From positions 171,337-212,237 of the forward strand of contig CAMDJW010000003.1 in the NCBI GenBank assembly GCA_945901025.1: 40,901 nucleotides of DNA, written 5' to 3'. Both the position numbers and the translations under genes were made by a program. The notes under the pieces are model-generated. The model searched no databases. It had not been told where the DNA came from and saw only the letters and a program-made list of their open reading frames with translations. Origin of the DNA: Spirosoma fluviale (GTDB lineage: Bacteria; Bacteroidota; Bacteroidia; Cytophagales; Spirosomataceae). Shown piece by piece: positions 26,794-35,331 of this stretch (the first letter of the stretch is position 1; each line of letters opens with the position of its first letter).

Positions 26794-29700
26794 ATGCGTC
26801 TTATATTTAAATACTTATTGGTTGTGTTATTGGTGAACTTATGCACTAGTTTAGTCGCGCAAGATTTTTACCCATCCCAAAGACCATTTGACAAGACGCG
26901 TATTCAATACCAAAAGTTTGTTTGGCGGTTTTTTTCTAGTCAAAATTTCGAAGTTTATTATTTTGGGAAAAATGAAAATTTAGCAAGAACGACCATTCAA
27001 TTTGCGGAGAGTGACTTTCATAGGATTACTCAATTACTCAGTTATACACCCTTTCAAAAAACTAAAATTTTTGTTTATCCGTCTCAATCGGAATTATTAC
27101 AATCAAATAGCGGAATCAGTTTAAATAATCCGAATGAAGTGGAAAATGAAAATTTATCCAAATTCAGATTTGAAATTTCCTTTAGTGAAGATTTAACAAA
27201 CTTTCGCAAAAATTTAAGCAAAGAAATATCTAAAGTATATGTTCATGATATGCTTTATGGCGGTAGTATTAAAGATGTTTTACAAAATTCTTTGTTGCTA
27301 AGCCTTCCTGAATGGTATTTATCAGGTATTTCAGCCTATGTTGCTTTGGGTGATTCGCCTGAGATGAATCAATATATGTATCAAGTAGTGTCATCTAATA
27401 AAGTAAGGAAACCTTCTTTGGCGAGGGGAAAAGAAGCTGAATTATTAGGGCAATCTATTTGGAATTATATTGCTAAAACATATGGTAAGCAGCCTGTCGG
27501 CAATATTTTGAATTTAACACGGATCATTCGCAATGATCAATCTAGTATTTCGAGTACGTTGCGTAGACCATATGCTAAATTTTTAAAGGAATGGTATGAG
27601 TTTTATTTGTCTGAATCAAAGCAGTATGAGGTAAATACGGTCGCAACTCAGGGAGCCACTGAATTAATTCAAAAGGAATTGGATCAGGGAGAAGTGTTAC
27701 GTGACTTTAAAGTTAGTTCAGATGGGAATTGGATGGCTTATGCAATCGATGAGTCGGGTAAATTTCGAATTCAACTCATGAATTTGAAGACTAAAAGGAC
27801 AACTGAGTTTTTTAAAACGGGCTTAAAGGATCCGTTGAGAATTTCGAATGGGAGAGGACCTCTTGTTTTTTGGTCAAAAACGAATAGCCTTTCTATTTTA
27901 TATCAAAATGAAGGTAAATCTTGGCTTCAAACTTTTGCTCCTTTAACTGAGAAAAGAAATTCCCTTCGAATGGAAGCAAAAAAGAGTTTAGGCGATTGGC
28001 AATTTTTAGATTTTGAATTATCTAGTAATGCGCAAAGAATGTTAGTTCGCACCCTACGAAATGGGCAGGTGGATGTGGGGATTTATGATTTAAAAAGAAA
28101 TCGTTTTTCTCCAATCACTCAGGATATCTATGATGAATCTGAAGCGCATTGGGTTGGTACCACAGGGGATGTTTATTATGTTTCTGATCGTTATGACGAT
28201 ACTTTACAAAATAATTCAACAAAAGAAGGAATCAAATCATTGTATAGATGGAGAGCTGATGAGCCTTCAAAAGTACAAAGAGTCTTTTCTCATAAAGGTG
28301 ATTATTTTAATGTAAGAGCTGTTTCCGATAGTTTAATTTATCTTTTAGTGAAGCAATATTCCGGAAATGAATTGGTTTCTTATCATGTAAATACCGATAA
28401 GTTTTCATTTACTCCTATTCGCGCTGGTACTTGGGATAGTTTTGATTGGGTAAAAGATAAAATTGTATTTAAAAGCCGAGATAACTTGACGGATAAATTA
28501 CAGTATTTCCCGTCAGATGTGATTGGGAATCTTCAGACGAGCCAATGGATTCCAACGTTAGATAATAATCAAAATTCGGAATCGATTTTTCAAGATTCGG
28601 TGGTAGATAGTACATTAAACCAGAATTTAACTGCACGGGATAGGCGAAATGCGGAATTGAAAAAAACGCGATTAGAACGCCAGGCGAGTCTAAGACTTCG
28701 AAAGGAGCCTGGAAAATTGGCGGGGCCCATAGAATATCAAAATTCTTTCGTCGTTAATAATTCAGATGGTAATTTCCGAGTAGATCCTGTTAGGGGACTA
28801 GGGTATTCTTTTGAGGTCAAGATGAATGATTTATTGGAAAATCATTTAGTTCGAACAGGAATTTTTGTTACATCGAATTTAAAGAATAGTGATTTGTGGG
28901 GGGAGTATTCCTATTTAGCTAATAAAATTGACTGGTTTGTTAGGTTTGATCGTAAGGTATTAGATCAGCAGACCGAAACGTATTCCCAAAAAATTAGATT
29001 TAATCGCCTGGAAATTAAAGCTGTTTATCCATTTGATTTGTCAAATAAATTGTCTTTTTCTGGGATATTTACATCTAACCGGGCTTTCGATCAATTTAAT
29101 TTAGCCACTCCAGAAGATTTAGCTACTTACGGTGGAACCAAATTGGAGTACACTTTTGACAATACGATTCATTTGGCTGAGAACTTGAGAACTGGTTTTA
29201 GGATGAATTTGTCAGCAGAAAACCAATTGGGTTTAACTAATGGTTTAGGTTTTACCCGTTTTAAAATAGATGCTCGCCAATACCTTAAACTGTCCAATAC
29301 TTTTTTATTGGCCGGTAGGATTTCAGCTTCTCATGCATTAGGTGCCGCGGCCAGACAAACCATCTTAGGGGGAATGGATAATTGGTTATTTATCAACACT
29401 GATTCTAGAAATAAGGAAAACCCTTTAGGTATGCAAGGTATCGCGCAAAGGGATGTGTTCATGAGTGATTTTGCCACTTCCTTGAGAGGATTCAATATGA
29501 ATAAGTTGTCTGGAAATAGCCATTTATTGGTCAACTTAGAACTTCGGATTCCCCTTAAATCGTTATTAAGTGCTGATTTTTCAAAATCTAGATTTATGAA
29601 TTCATTCCAGTTTATTGGATTTGCCGATATTGGAAGTGCTTGGACCGGAACCAATCCTTTTTCTCGGACGAATGGCTTTAACACGAATGTGTACGGTGGC

Positions 29701-29880
29701 GGTACAAATCCTTTTAAGGCGACCGTTACGGATTTCAGAAACCCATTTTTGTTTGGATACGGGGTGGGCACTCGGGCTAATTTGTTAGGCTACTTCATCA
29801 AATTTGATTACGCCTTTGGCATTGATAATGGTGAAGTGAAGCCGCCAATTACCTATTTGACTTTTGGATATGATTTTTAA
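26794..29880 (+). CDS. Large outer-membrane protein with a TolB-like propeller and Omp85-like barrel
   Basis: This 1028-aa exported protein starts with a signal peptide (MRLIFKYLLVVLLVNLCTSLVAQ). Residues about 50-270 resemble the peptidase-MA-like module seen in Bacteroidota TolB-like proteins. They keep LPEWYLSGISAYVA, but where HExxH would be expected the sequence reads KVYVHDMLYGG, so it is probably inactive. Residues about 290-600 contain repeated WD40/PD40-like blades (WMAYAIDESGKFRIQLMNL; VYYVSDRYDDTLQNN). From about 650 to the end lies a beta-barrel with Omp85/D15-type features: GGMDNWLFINT, LRGFNMNKLSGNSHLLVNLE, FADIGSAW and the final YLTFGYDF. Function is likely outer-membrane biogenesis or transport. 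Domain limits are approximate. Confidence 0.78.
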   Translation: MRLIFKYLLVVLLVNLCTSLVAQDFYPSQRPFDKTRIQYQKFVWRFFSSQNFEVYYFGKNENLARTTIQFAESDFHRITQLLSYTPFQKTKIFVYPSQSELLQSNSGISLNNPNEVENENLSKFRFEISFSEDLTNFRKNLSKEISKVYVHDMLYGGSIKDVLQNSLLLSLPEWYLSGISAYVALGDSPEMNQYMYQVVSSNKVRKPSLARGKEAELLGQSIWNYIAKTYGKQPVGNILNLTRIIRNDQSSISSTLRRPYAKFLKEWYEFYLSESKQYEVNTVATQGATELIQKELDQGEVLRDFKVSSDGNWMAYAIDESGKFRIQLMNLKTKRTTEFFKTGLKDPLRISNGRGPLVFWSKTNSLSILYQNEGKSWLQTFAPLTEKRNSLRMEAKKSLGDWQFLDFELSSNAQRMLVRTLRNGQVDVGIYDLKRNRFSPITQDIYDESEAHWVGTTGDVYYVSDRYDDTLQNNSTKEGIKSLYRWRADEPSKVQRVFSHKGDYFNVRAVSDSLIYLLVKQYSGNELVSYHVNTDKFSFTPIRAGTWDSFDWVKDKIVFKSRDNLTDKLQYFPSDVIGNLQTSQWIPTLDNNQNSESIFQDSVVDSTLNQNLTARDRRNAELKKTRLERQASLRLRKEPGKLAGPIEYQNSFVVNNSDGNFRVDPVRGLGYSFEVKMNDLLENHLVRTGIFVTSNLKNSDLWGEYSYLANKIDWFVRFDRKVLDQQTETYSQKIRFNRLEIKAVYPFDLSNKLSFSGIFTSNRAFDQFNLATPEDLATYGGTKLEYTFDNTIHLAENLRTGFRMNLSAENQLGLTNGLGFTRFKIDARQYLKLSNTFLLAGRISASHALGAAARQTILGGMDNWLFINTDSRNKENPLGMQGIAQRDVFMSDFATSLRGFNMNKLSGNSHLLVNLELRIPLKSLLSADFSKSRFMNSFQFIGFADIGSAWTGTNPFSRTNGFNTNVYGGGTNPFKATVTDFRNPFLFGYGVGTRANLLGYFIKFDYAFGIDNGEVKPPITYLTFGYDF

Positions 29881-29907
29881 TTATTTTGCTGGTTTAAATT
29901 TTAACCA

Positions 29908-31173
29908 ATGACTATGTCTTTTTCAGAGAACGAAATTATCGAACAATTAGCTTTAACTAGGGGTGCCTCTACTTCTTTAGCTTTGGCTACATCTGAAAAG
30001 AAAAATGAAGTTTTATTCCATTTAGCCCAATTGTTACTTGAAAACTCAGCTGTAATCATTGCTGAAAACTTAAAAGATTTAGCCTCTATTTCTGTCGATG
30101 ATCCAATGCGGGATCGTTTATTATTGAATTCAGATCGAATTATTAATTTGTCCAAAAGCGTAGATGAAATAGCGAACCTGAAAGATCCTACAGGGCAAAT
30201 TTTAACTGATAAATTACTTGCCAACGGATTGAAATTGACAAAAATATCTGTGCCTTTGGGGGTTGTTGGCGTAATTTTTGAATCAAGACCCAACGTAACG
30301 GTTGACGTCGCAGCGTTATGTATTAGGTCGGGAAACGCAGCTGTTTTACGTGGAGGTTCTGATGCCTGGCACTCAAATGCTATTTTAGTCCAATTGATCC
30401 ATCAAGCACTTATTTTAGCGGGACTTTCGCCTGATTTAGTTCGACTATTGCCTACTGACCGTCAGCATGTTTCTACTTTATTAAACGCGGTAAAATACAT
30501 AGACGTTATTATTCCGAGAGGATCTGAGGCATTAATTCAGCGGGTCAGAAAAGAATCAATGGTGCCCACCATAGAGACGGGAGCCGGTGTTTGCCATACC
30601 TATGTAGCTAAAACGGCTGATATTGCTATGGCTGTTTCTGTTGTTGTCAATGCTAAAGTTAGCCGTCCCTCTGTTTGCAATTCCCTAGATACTATATTGT
30701 TGCATGAATCGATCGCTCATGAATTTTTGACAAAATCTGTTCATGAATTGTTGGAATATAAGGTGATGATCTATGCGGATTCAATATCATTTAACGCGTT
30801 GACGGATCTAAATTATCCTTATTTTCAGAGGGCGGAAGATTCTGATTTTGGCCGAGAATTTTTAGATTTTGCTTGTTCCATTCGAGTAGTTCAAAATTCA
30901 AATGAAGCCTTAGTGCATATTGCCAATTATTCCTCAAGGCATTCGGAAGCCATTATAAGTGCTGATGAATCAGAAGCAAATCTATTTTTGGCCTCGGTGG
31001 ATGCTGCGGCTGTATATTGGAATGCATCTACTCGATTTACAGATGGTGGCATTTTTGAATTGGGTGCGGAAGTGGGTATATCCACTCAAAAACTACATGC
31101 GAGAGGCCCCTTTGGCCTTGAGAAACTTTTCACAGAAAAGTGGGTGGTCAAAGGAAATGGCCAAATTCGCTAG
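29908..31173 (+). CDS. proA: Gamma-glutamyl phosphate reductase
   Basis: ProA reduces gamma-glutamyl phosphate to glutamate semialdehyde in proline synthesis, using NADPH. The 421-aa length is typical. GVVGVIFESRPNVTVDVAALC, the IIPRGSEALIQRVRKES segment and TGAGVCHTYVAKTADI are strongly conserved. The catalytic cysteine is C257 in SRPSVCNSLDT. Its usual partner proB is not adjacent here. The gene ends 1 bp before the end of the convergent dnaX gene, leaving no space for a terminator between the two coding regions. Confidence 0.95.
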   Translation: MTMSFSENEIIEQLALTRGASTSLALATSEKKNEVLFHLAQLLLENSAVIIAENLKDLASISVDDPMRDRLLLNSDRIINLSKSVDEIANLKDPTGQILTDKLLANGLKLTKISVPLGVVGVIFESRPNVTVDVAALCIRSGNAAVLRGGSDAWHSNAILVQLIHQALILAGLSPDLVRLLPTDRQHVSTLLNAVKYIDVIIPRGSEALIQRVRKESMVPTIETGAGVCHTYVAKTADIAMAVSVVVNAKVSRPSVCNSLDTILLHESIAHEFLTKSVHELLEYKVMIYADSISFNALTDLNYPYFQRAEDSDFGREFLDFACSIRVVQNSNEALVHIANYSSRHSEAIISADESEANLFLASVDAAAVYWNASTRFTDGGIFELGAEVGISTQKLHARGPFGLEKLFTEKWVVKGNGQIR

Positions 31174-31174
31174 C

Positions 31175-33079
31175 CTAAAATTCGTGGTCTAGTCCAAATC
31201 TTTGCTTTAATTCGGAAATTACGGGGTGTTTTTCGACTAAGAAATTGTATTTGTCAGATTGTGTATACAACATCTTTTTTTCACTTTTTTCTTGTTCTAC
31301 TAGGTCTAATTCGATATCAATCAAATGATTTTTTAATTTAGTCCTTAAATTGGTAAGCAATTCCAACTTGATATTTTCGCTGAATTGTTGCATTTGAACT
31401 TCATTTTCAAAAGAAATATGAATGGAGTTTTCTATCACTTGAATAGGCCTATTCATCATGACATATTTATTAATCAAATTGGCCGTTTTGAAATTATTGG
31501 CAATTTGTGTCCATTCACTTTGCAATTCTTCTAATGTAATTTCTTTTACTTCCTGATCTGGATCATGGTCGGAGTGCAGGTCTTTTTCACTCGTTTCATT
31601 TTTCGAATCCAAAATATTTTTTGCACTTCGTAAGCCTGAAGTTGAGATGGAACTTTTAATTACGGCAGGATCTAATGTAGGCGCCTCTGTAGGGCTAGCT
31701 ACCGATTGCTCAGGCAAAGAAATGGATAAATCAATATCTTCCGAGTCGGGGATTAGATCGGGCGCCGCATTTTCGAAATCAGTATTGATTTCGATTTTGG
31801 GTTCTGGTTGTAAGTCAGCTGCGGTTTTGGCCACGGGAGCTATTTCTTCTTTTACAGGAACGCTTGTGGTAGGAACGGTTTGAATTAAAGTTTCATTTGT
31901 TTCAGTCCCCGTTGTGCCAACTGGGGACTCAGACTTTTTTCCGGAAGCGCCCTCCGTGGCAACTGGATTGTTCGGTTTGAATAAAGAAGGTAAATAATTT
32001 ATTTTTAAAAGGCTAAGTTCTAAATGCAGTCTAGGGTTTTTGGCGCTTTTGTAATGAATTTCGCATTGAGAGCAAATACTCATGGCTGAAAGCAAAAAGG
32101 ACGTTTGTGTCTTCTCACTTTGTACGGCAAATTTATTTCTAGACTCATCACTTAATTCCATCAAAGCGAGCGTTTTAGGATCTTTTGCAAAAAGCAAGTT
32201 TCTAAAGTGCTCCATTAAACCACTAATGAATTGATGTCCGTCAAAACCTTTTCGCATAATTTCGTCCACTAATAAAAGGGTTTCAGTATGGTTTTGGGCT
32301 ACTAAATGGTCTGTTAGGGTAAAATAATAATCGCTATCTAATATGTGTAGATTCTCTAAAACATCTTTATGCCTCAAAGAATTGTCGACTGAAAATGTGA
32401 CATTCAAGTCAAACATAGATAGCGCGTCTCTAAGTCCTCCATCTGCTTTAATCGAAATCAATTCTAATGCGGCTGGCTCTGCTGTGATATTTTCTTTTTC
32501 GGCAATGTTGGCCAAGTGTTGGGCCATGTCTTTCCATTGAATTCGATTGAAATCGAAAATTTGGCAACGAGAAAGGATGGTCGGTATGATTTTGTGTTTC
32601 TCCGTCGTGGCTAAGATAAAAATAGCATAGGAAGGCGGCTCTTCTAAGGTCTTTAAAAAGGCGTTGAATGCAGCTGGAGATAGCATATGTACCTCGTCAA
32701 TGATGTATATTTTGTATCGACCACTTTGAGGTGGATACCTTACTTGGTCAATTAAATTTCTAATATCATCCACGGAGTTGTTGGATGCTGCATCTAATTC
32801 GTGAATCGTTAAGGAAGTATTTTCTTGAAATGAATGACAAGAAGAGCATTTGCCACAGGCTTCACCCTCTTGGTTCAAATTCTCGCAATTGATTGTTTTG
32901 GCTAAAATTCGTGCACAGGTGGTTTTACCAACTCCCCTAGGTCCGCAAAAAAGAAATGCTTGGGCTAAATGATTTGATTTAATGGCATTCTTTAAAGTGG
33001 TTGTTATGTGCGCTTGACCAACAACGGAGTCAAAGGTTGTAGGTCTATATTTTCGAGCAGAAACAATAAAATTTTCCAT
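31175..33079 (-). CDS. dnaX: DNA polymerase III subunit tau/gamma, likely with programmed frameshift
   Basis: This is the clamp-loader ATPase of the replicative polymerase, 634 aa. Walker A is GPRGVGKTT near residue 46. The zinc ligands lie in NCENLNQEGEACGKCSSCHSF, and Walker B with the DExx box is YIIDEVHMLS near 125. Sensor residues are in TTEKHKIIPTILSRC. The clamp-loader domains end near residue 368, followed by a low-complexity linker and a tau-type C-terminal region. At codons 381-382 an A AAA AAG heptamer sits with a hairpin downstream and a -1-frame UGA stop. A shift there would make a 383-aa gamma form. It is the last gene of the nusB operon and converges on proA. Confidence 0.95.
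   Translation of the reverse strand: MENFIVSARKYRPTTFDSVVGQAHITTTLKNAIKSNHLAQAFLFCGPRGVGKTTCARILAKTINCENLNQEGEACGKCSSCHSFQENTSLTIHELDAASNNSVDDIRNLIDQVRYPPQSGRYKIYIIDEVHMLSPAAFNAFLKTLEEPPSYAIFILATTEKHKIIPTILSRCQIFDFNRIQWKDMAQHLANIAEKENITAEPAALELISIKADGGLRDALSMFDLNVTFSVDNSLRHKDVLENLHILDSDYYFTLTDHLVAQNHTETLLLVDEIMRKGFDGHQFISGLMEHFRNLLFAKDPKTLALMELSDESRNKFAVQSEKTQTSFLLSAMSICSQCEIHYKSAKNPRLHLELSLLKINYLPSLFKPNNPVATEGASGKKSESPVGTTGTETNETLIQTVPTTSVPVKEEIAPVAKTAADLQPEPKIEINTDFENAAPDLIPDSEDIDLSISLPEQSVASPTEAPTLDPAVIKSSISTSGLRSAKNILDSKNETSEKDLHSDHDPDQEVKEITLEELQSEWTQIANNFKTANLINKYVMMNRPIQVIENSIHISFENEVQMQQFSENIKLELLTNLRTKLKNHLIDIELDLVEQEKSEKKMLYTQSDKYNFLVEKHPVISELKQRFGLDHEF
31904..31955 (-). other. Candidate programmed -1 ribosomal frameshift cassette in dnaX
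   Basis: Reading the minus strand: a GGAGGG element (31955-31950), a 9-nt spacer, and the A AAA AAG heptamer (31940-31934) in the X XXY YYZ phase of the dnaX frame. Then TCTG (31933-31930) and a hairpin from 31929. Its AGTCCCC/GGGGACT stem is perfect, and an inner GTTG/CAAC stem caps a GCA loop. After a -1 shift the next codons are GTC and TGA (31931-31929). All three classical stimulators and the short -1 tail are present. Confidence 0.75.
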
Positions 33080-33119
33080 GATGCAAGTTAAGTTATATGC
33101 CTATAATTCCAAAATCAAA

Positions 33120-34553
33120 TTAGGGTAGATGTAGTACTGCACTCACGGGAAAATGGTCTGAAGGAAATTTAGATTCCCACGTTTCTGAATGGGTGGTATG
33201 CTGACTGCATGTCACCCCATTTTTGACAAATACGTAGTCGATATGCTTCCCTAATTGCTCTGATTTAAAGGCATTGAATGTTCCATATGGGCCATAATGT
33301 CCATTTTTGCTAATCTTTTCGGCATCGATTAACGAATCATTATCCTGTGGATTTAGGATAATTTTCATGGGCTCATCTTCGGGCGTTGCGTTGAAATCAC
33401 CGGTTAATATCACGGGAGATTTTCCAGCAATTTCTTTTATTTTCTTGAGAACGAGTTTAGCGCTTTCTCTTCTGGCGACTTTTCCTAAATGATCAAAGTG
33501 GGTGTTGAAGACATAGAATTTTTTTCCTGTTTTATTTTCTTTAAAATATCCCCAAGTAACCACTCTTCGGCATGCGGCATCCCAACCAAACCCCACCTTT
33601 TCACATGAATCGGAAAGCCAAAATGTTTTTTCCTTCAGGAGGGTAAATTTAATTTTATTATAAAATAAGGGGGAGAATTCACCTGACTCTTTTCCGTCAT
33701 CTCGACCTTTTCCAAACCAAGCATAATTGGGCAATTCTAATGAAATATCTTTTATTTGATGGATAAATGCTTCCTGCATACCTATAAAATCAGCTTGATT
33801 GTACTTGATCAGTGCAGCGCAATTTTTAGTTCTAAACTTCCATTGATTAACTCCATCTGATGGGGTATCCATTCGGATGTTGAACGTCATCGCTTTTATT
33901 TGGCCGAATGTTGGCATTGAATAGGTGTTTAATAAGAGTAATAAAAGCAAAGTTAAGCCAGTAATGGATTTGTATATTTTTTCAATTTGTGGCCAAATTG
34001 CATCATTATTACTGTTTTTAATGATGAAGTCTGCATTCTCAGAATAGTCTTCTTCGCTGGGTTGGGCCTTCATTATGGTGTTAATGTCTGTTGCATACGA
34101 TGTATCTCTCATATTAATTCTTTTTATTCGATCTACTTTGTCAGCGTTGATAACAATTAATTTAGTGATTATTTCAGGCTTATTTCTGCTATGAATCAAC
34201 GCACTTTCATAGACTAAAAAAGGGGTATGTTTTTGGCTTAATTGCCATTTAATGGCTTTTTGTCGAACTACTGGATGAACAATAGAATTGATTAAAGGGA
34301 TTAACGAAGGATCTTCTTTAATTTTTGCTTTCACCCATGTTGGGCTATAGACTCCATTTTCTGTATAGGACTGATCACCGAGCAATTCCTTGATTGAATT
34401 TTTGACAATTTCATTTTCATTTAGAATGATTTTTGCTTGTTTGTCGGCCTCAAAAACTGGAATTCCTAGACATGAAAAAATCCGGCAAATCATCGATTTG
34501 CCGGATCCAATTCCACCTGTAACACCAATAAAAGGGATCAGGCTTTGTGTCAT
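33120..34553 (-). CDS. coaE: Fusion of dephospho-CoA kinase with an exported endonuclease/exonuclease/phosphatase domain
   Basis: Residues 1-193 form a complete dephospho-CoA kinase (last step of CoA synthesis). The P-loop GVTGGIGSGKS is at 10-20, with FEADKQA, VHPVVRQ, YESALIHS and the late AQPSEEDY, AD-xx-IKN segment. Residues 197-218 are a signal-like stretch (ITGLTLLLLLLLNTYSMP, then TFGQ), preceded by K192 and K195. Residues 219-477 are an EEP-superfamily domain with N225 (MTFNIR), E261 (GMQEA), H352 (NTHFDH), D386/N388 (TGDFNAT), D439 and D466/H467 (SDHFPV), all catalytic positions. There is no stop codon between the parts. It could be a genuine fusion, two proteins made through an internal start, or an assembly artefact. 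It lies between yajC and dnaX. Confidence 0.9.
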   Translation of the reverse strand: MTQSLIPFIGVTGGIGSGKSMICRIFSCLGIPVFEADKQAKIILNENEIVKNSIKELLGDQSYTENGVYSPTWVKAKIKEDPSLIPLINSIVHPVVRQKAIKWQLSQKHTPFLVYESALIHSRNKPEIITKLIVINADKVDRIKRINMRDTSYATDINTIMKAQPSEEDYSENADFIIKNSNNDAIWPQIEKIYKSITGLTLLLLLLLNTYSMPTFGQIKAMTFNIRMDTPSDGVNQWKFRTKNCAALIKYNQADFIGMQEAFIHQIKDISLELPNYAWFGKGRDDGKESGEFSPLFYNKIKFTLLKEKTFWLSDSCEKVGFGWDAACRRVVTWGYFKENKTGKKFYVFNTHFDHLGKVARRESAKLVLKKIKEIAGKSPVILTGDFNATPEDEPMKIILNPQDNDSLIDAEKISKNGHYGPYGTFNAFKSEQLGKHIDYVFVKNGVTCSQHTTHSETWESKFPSDHFPVSAVLHLP

Positions 34554-34556
34554 TTT

Positions 34557-34859
34557 TTATTCCTCCATTAATCTTGATGAGGCATCCTTTGAGATTGCTG
34601 TCTTTTCAAAAACAATTCTAACACCTTTGCTTGAATCTACTTCAACAATAACTGTTTTTTCTCTGATGGTAATGATGGATCCATGGGCACCGCCGATGGT
34701 TACCACTTTGTCACCTGTTTTTAATTCTTCAATAAATTTTTTGGCTTCCTTCGCCTTTTTTTGTTGCGGACGAATCATGAAAAAATAAAATACAACAAAT
34801 ATTCCTCCAAAAAGGATTATTTGCATCATTTGGGGGTTTCCTGCTTGTAAGATTAGCAT
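34557..34859 (-). CDS. yajC: Preprotein translocase accessory subunit YajC
   Basis: This 100-aa inner-membrane protein associates with SecDF and the SecYEG channel. It has one N-terminal membrane helix (IILFGGIFVVFYFFMI) followed by the signature RPQQKKAKE and a small soluble domain (LKTGDKVVTIGGAHGSI). Length and motifs fit the family. It starts 12 bp after the DUF1573 gene and ends 3 bp before coaE, inside the nusB operon. This position is conserved in many Bacteroidota. Confidence 0.93.
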   Translation of the reverse strand: MLILQAGNPQMMQIILFGGIFVVFYFFMIRPQQKKAKEAKKFIEELKTGDKVVTIGGAHGSIITIREKTVIVEVDSSKGVRIVFEKTAISKDASSRLMEE

Positions 34860-34871
34860 ATAGGTAAGGGG

Positions 34872-35327
34872 TTAGTTTGAATTTCTTTTGGGTAAAACTT
34901 CTATTTTAAATGCAACTGTGTTATCTGATGGCAAAGTATTGCAATAGGCGGTTACGGTTTTTTGAACTTTTCCTTGCTTGCCCTTCGAATCAAATATGAC
35001 TTTAATAAATCCTTTTTTGCCTGGCTGAATTAATTCTTGACTCCACTTGGGTGTTGTGCAACCGCATGAGGCATTCACGGATAATATTTTCAACGGTAGA
35101 TTTCCTTTATTTTTGAAATTAAATGTATAGGTGATGGAGTCTCCATCGGTAATTCTTCCTAAATACACACTCGGCTGCTCAAAAACCATTTTCGGTCTCT
35201 TTTCAGGAGATGGGCGCAGGTCCATAGGTATGGCATTTTCTGAAGCATTTAAGCTCTCTTTTTGCTTGTTTTCACAAGATGATGCTAAAAAGAAAAACGA
35301 AATGATCAAAAAAAGATATCCCCGCAT
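34872..35327 (-). CDS. DUF1573 lipoprotein
   Basis: This 151-aa lipoprotein has the lipobox LASSC at residue 18. It has an Ig-like DUF1573 domain with VNASCGCTTPKWSQ, a paired-cysteine motif typical of the family, and GKKGFIKVIFDSKGKQG. DUF1573 proteins are very common in Bacteroidota and sit in the periplasm or at the cell surface. Their precise function is unknown. It lies between ytxH (4 bp upstream) and yajC, in a layout often kept in this phylum, and is co-transcribed with them. Confidence 0.88.
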   Translation of the reverse strand: MRGYLFLIISFFFLASSCENKQKESLNASENAIPMDLRPSPEKRPKMVFEQPSVYLGRITDGDSITYTFNFKNKGNLPLKILSVNASCGCTTPKWSQELIQPGKKGFIKVIFDSKGKQGKVQKTVTAYCNTLPSDNTVAFKIEVLPKRNSN

Positions 35328-35331
35328 TGAA

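Noticed and set aside
29891..29906. Palindrome-like GGTTTAAATTTTAACC before proA
   Set aside because: One central mismatch and AT-rich context; too weak to call an operator or terminator.
31647..31883. Open frame antisense to the dnaX linker
   Set aside because: It mirrors the repetitive, low-complexity linker; no start context or motif.
31934..31940. Transcriptional slippage instead of ribosomal frameshift at the dnaX A run
   Set aside because: Six A residues are shorter than runs known to cause efficient polymerase slippage, and the phase, hairpin and upstream element point to the ribosome.
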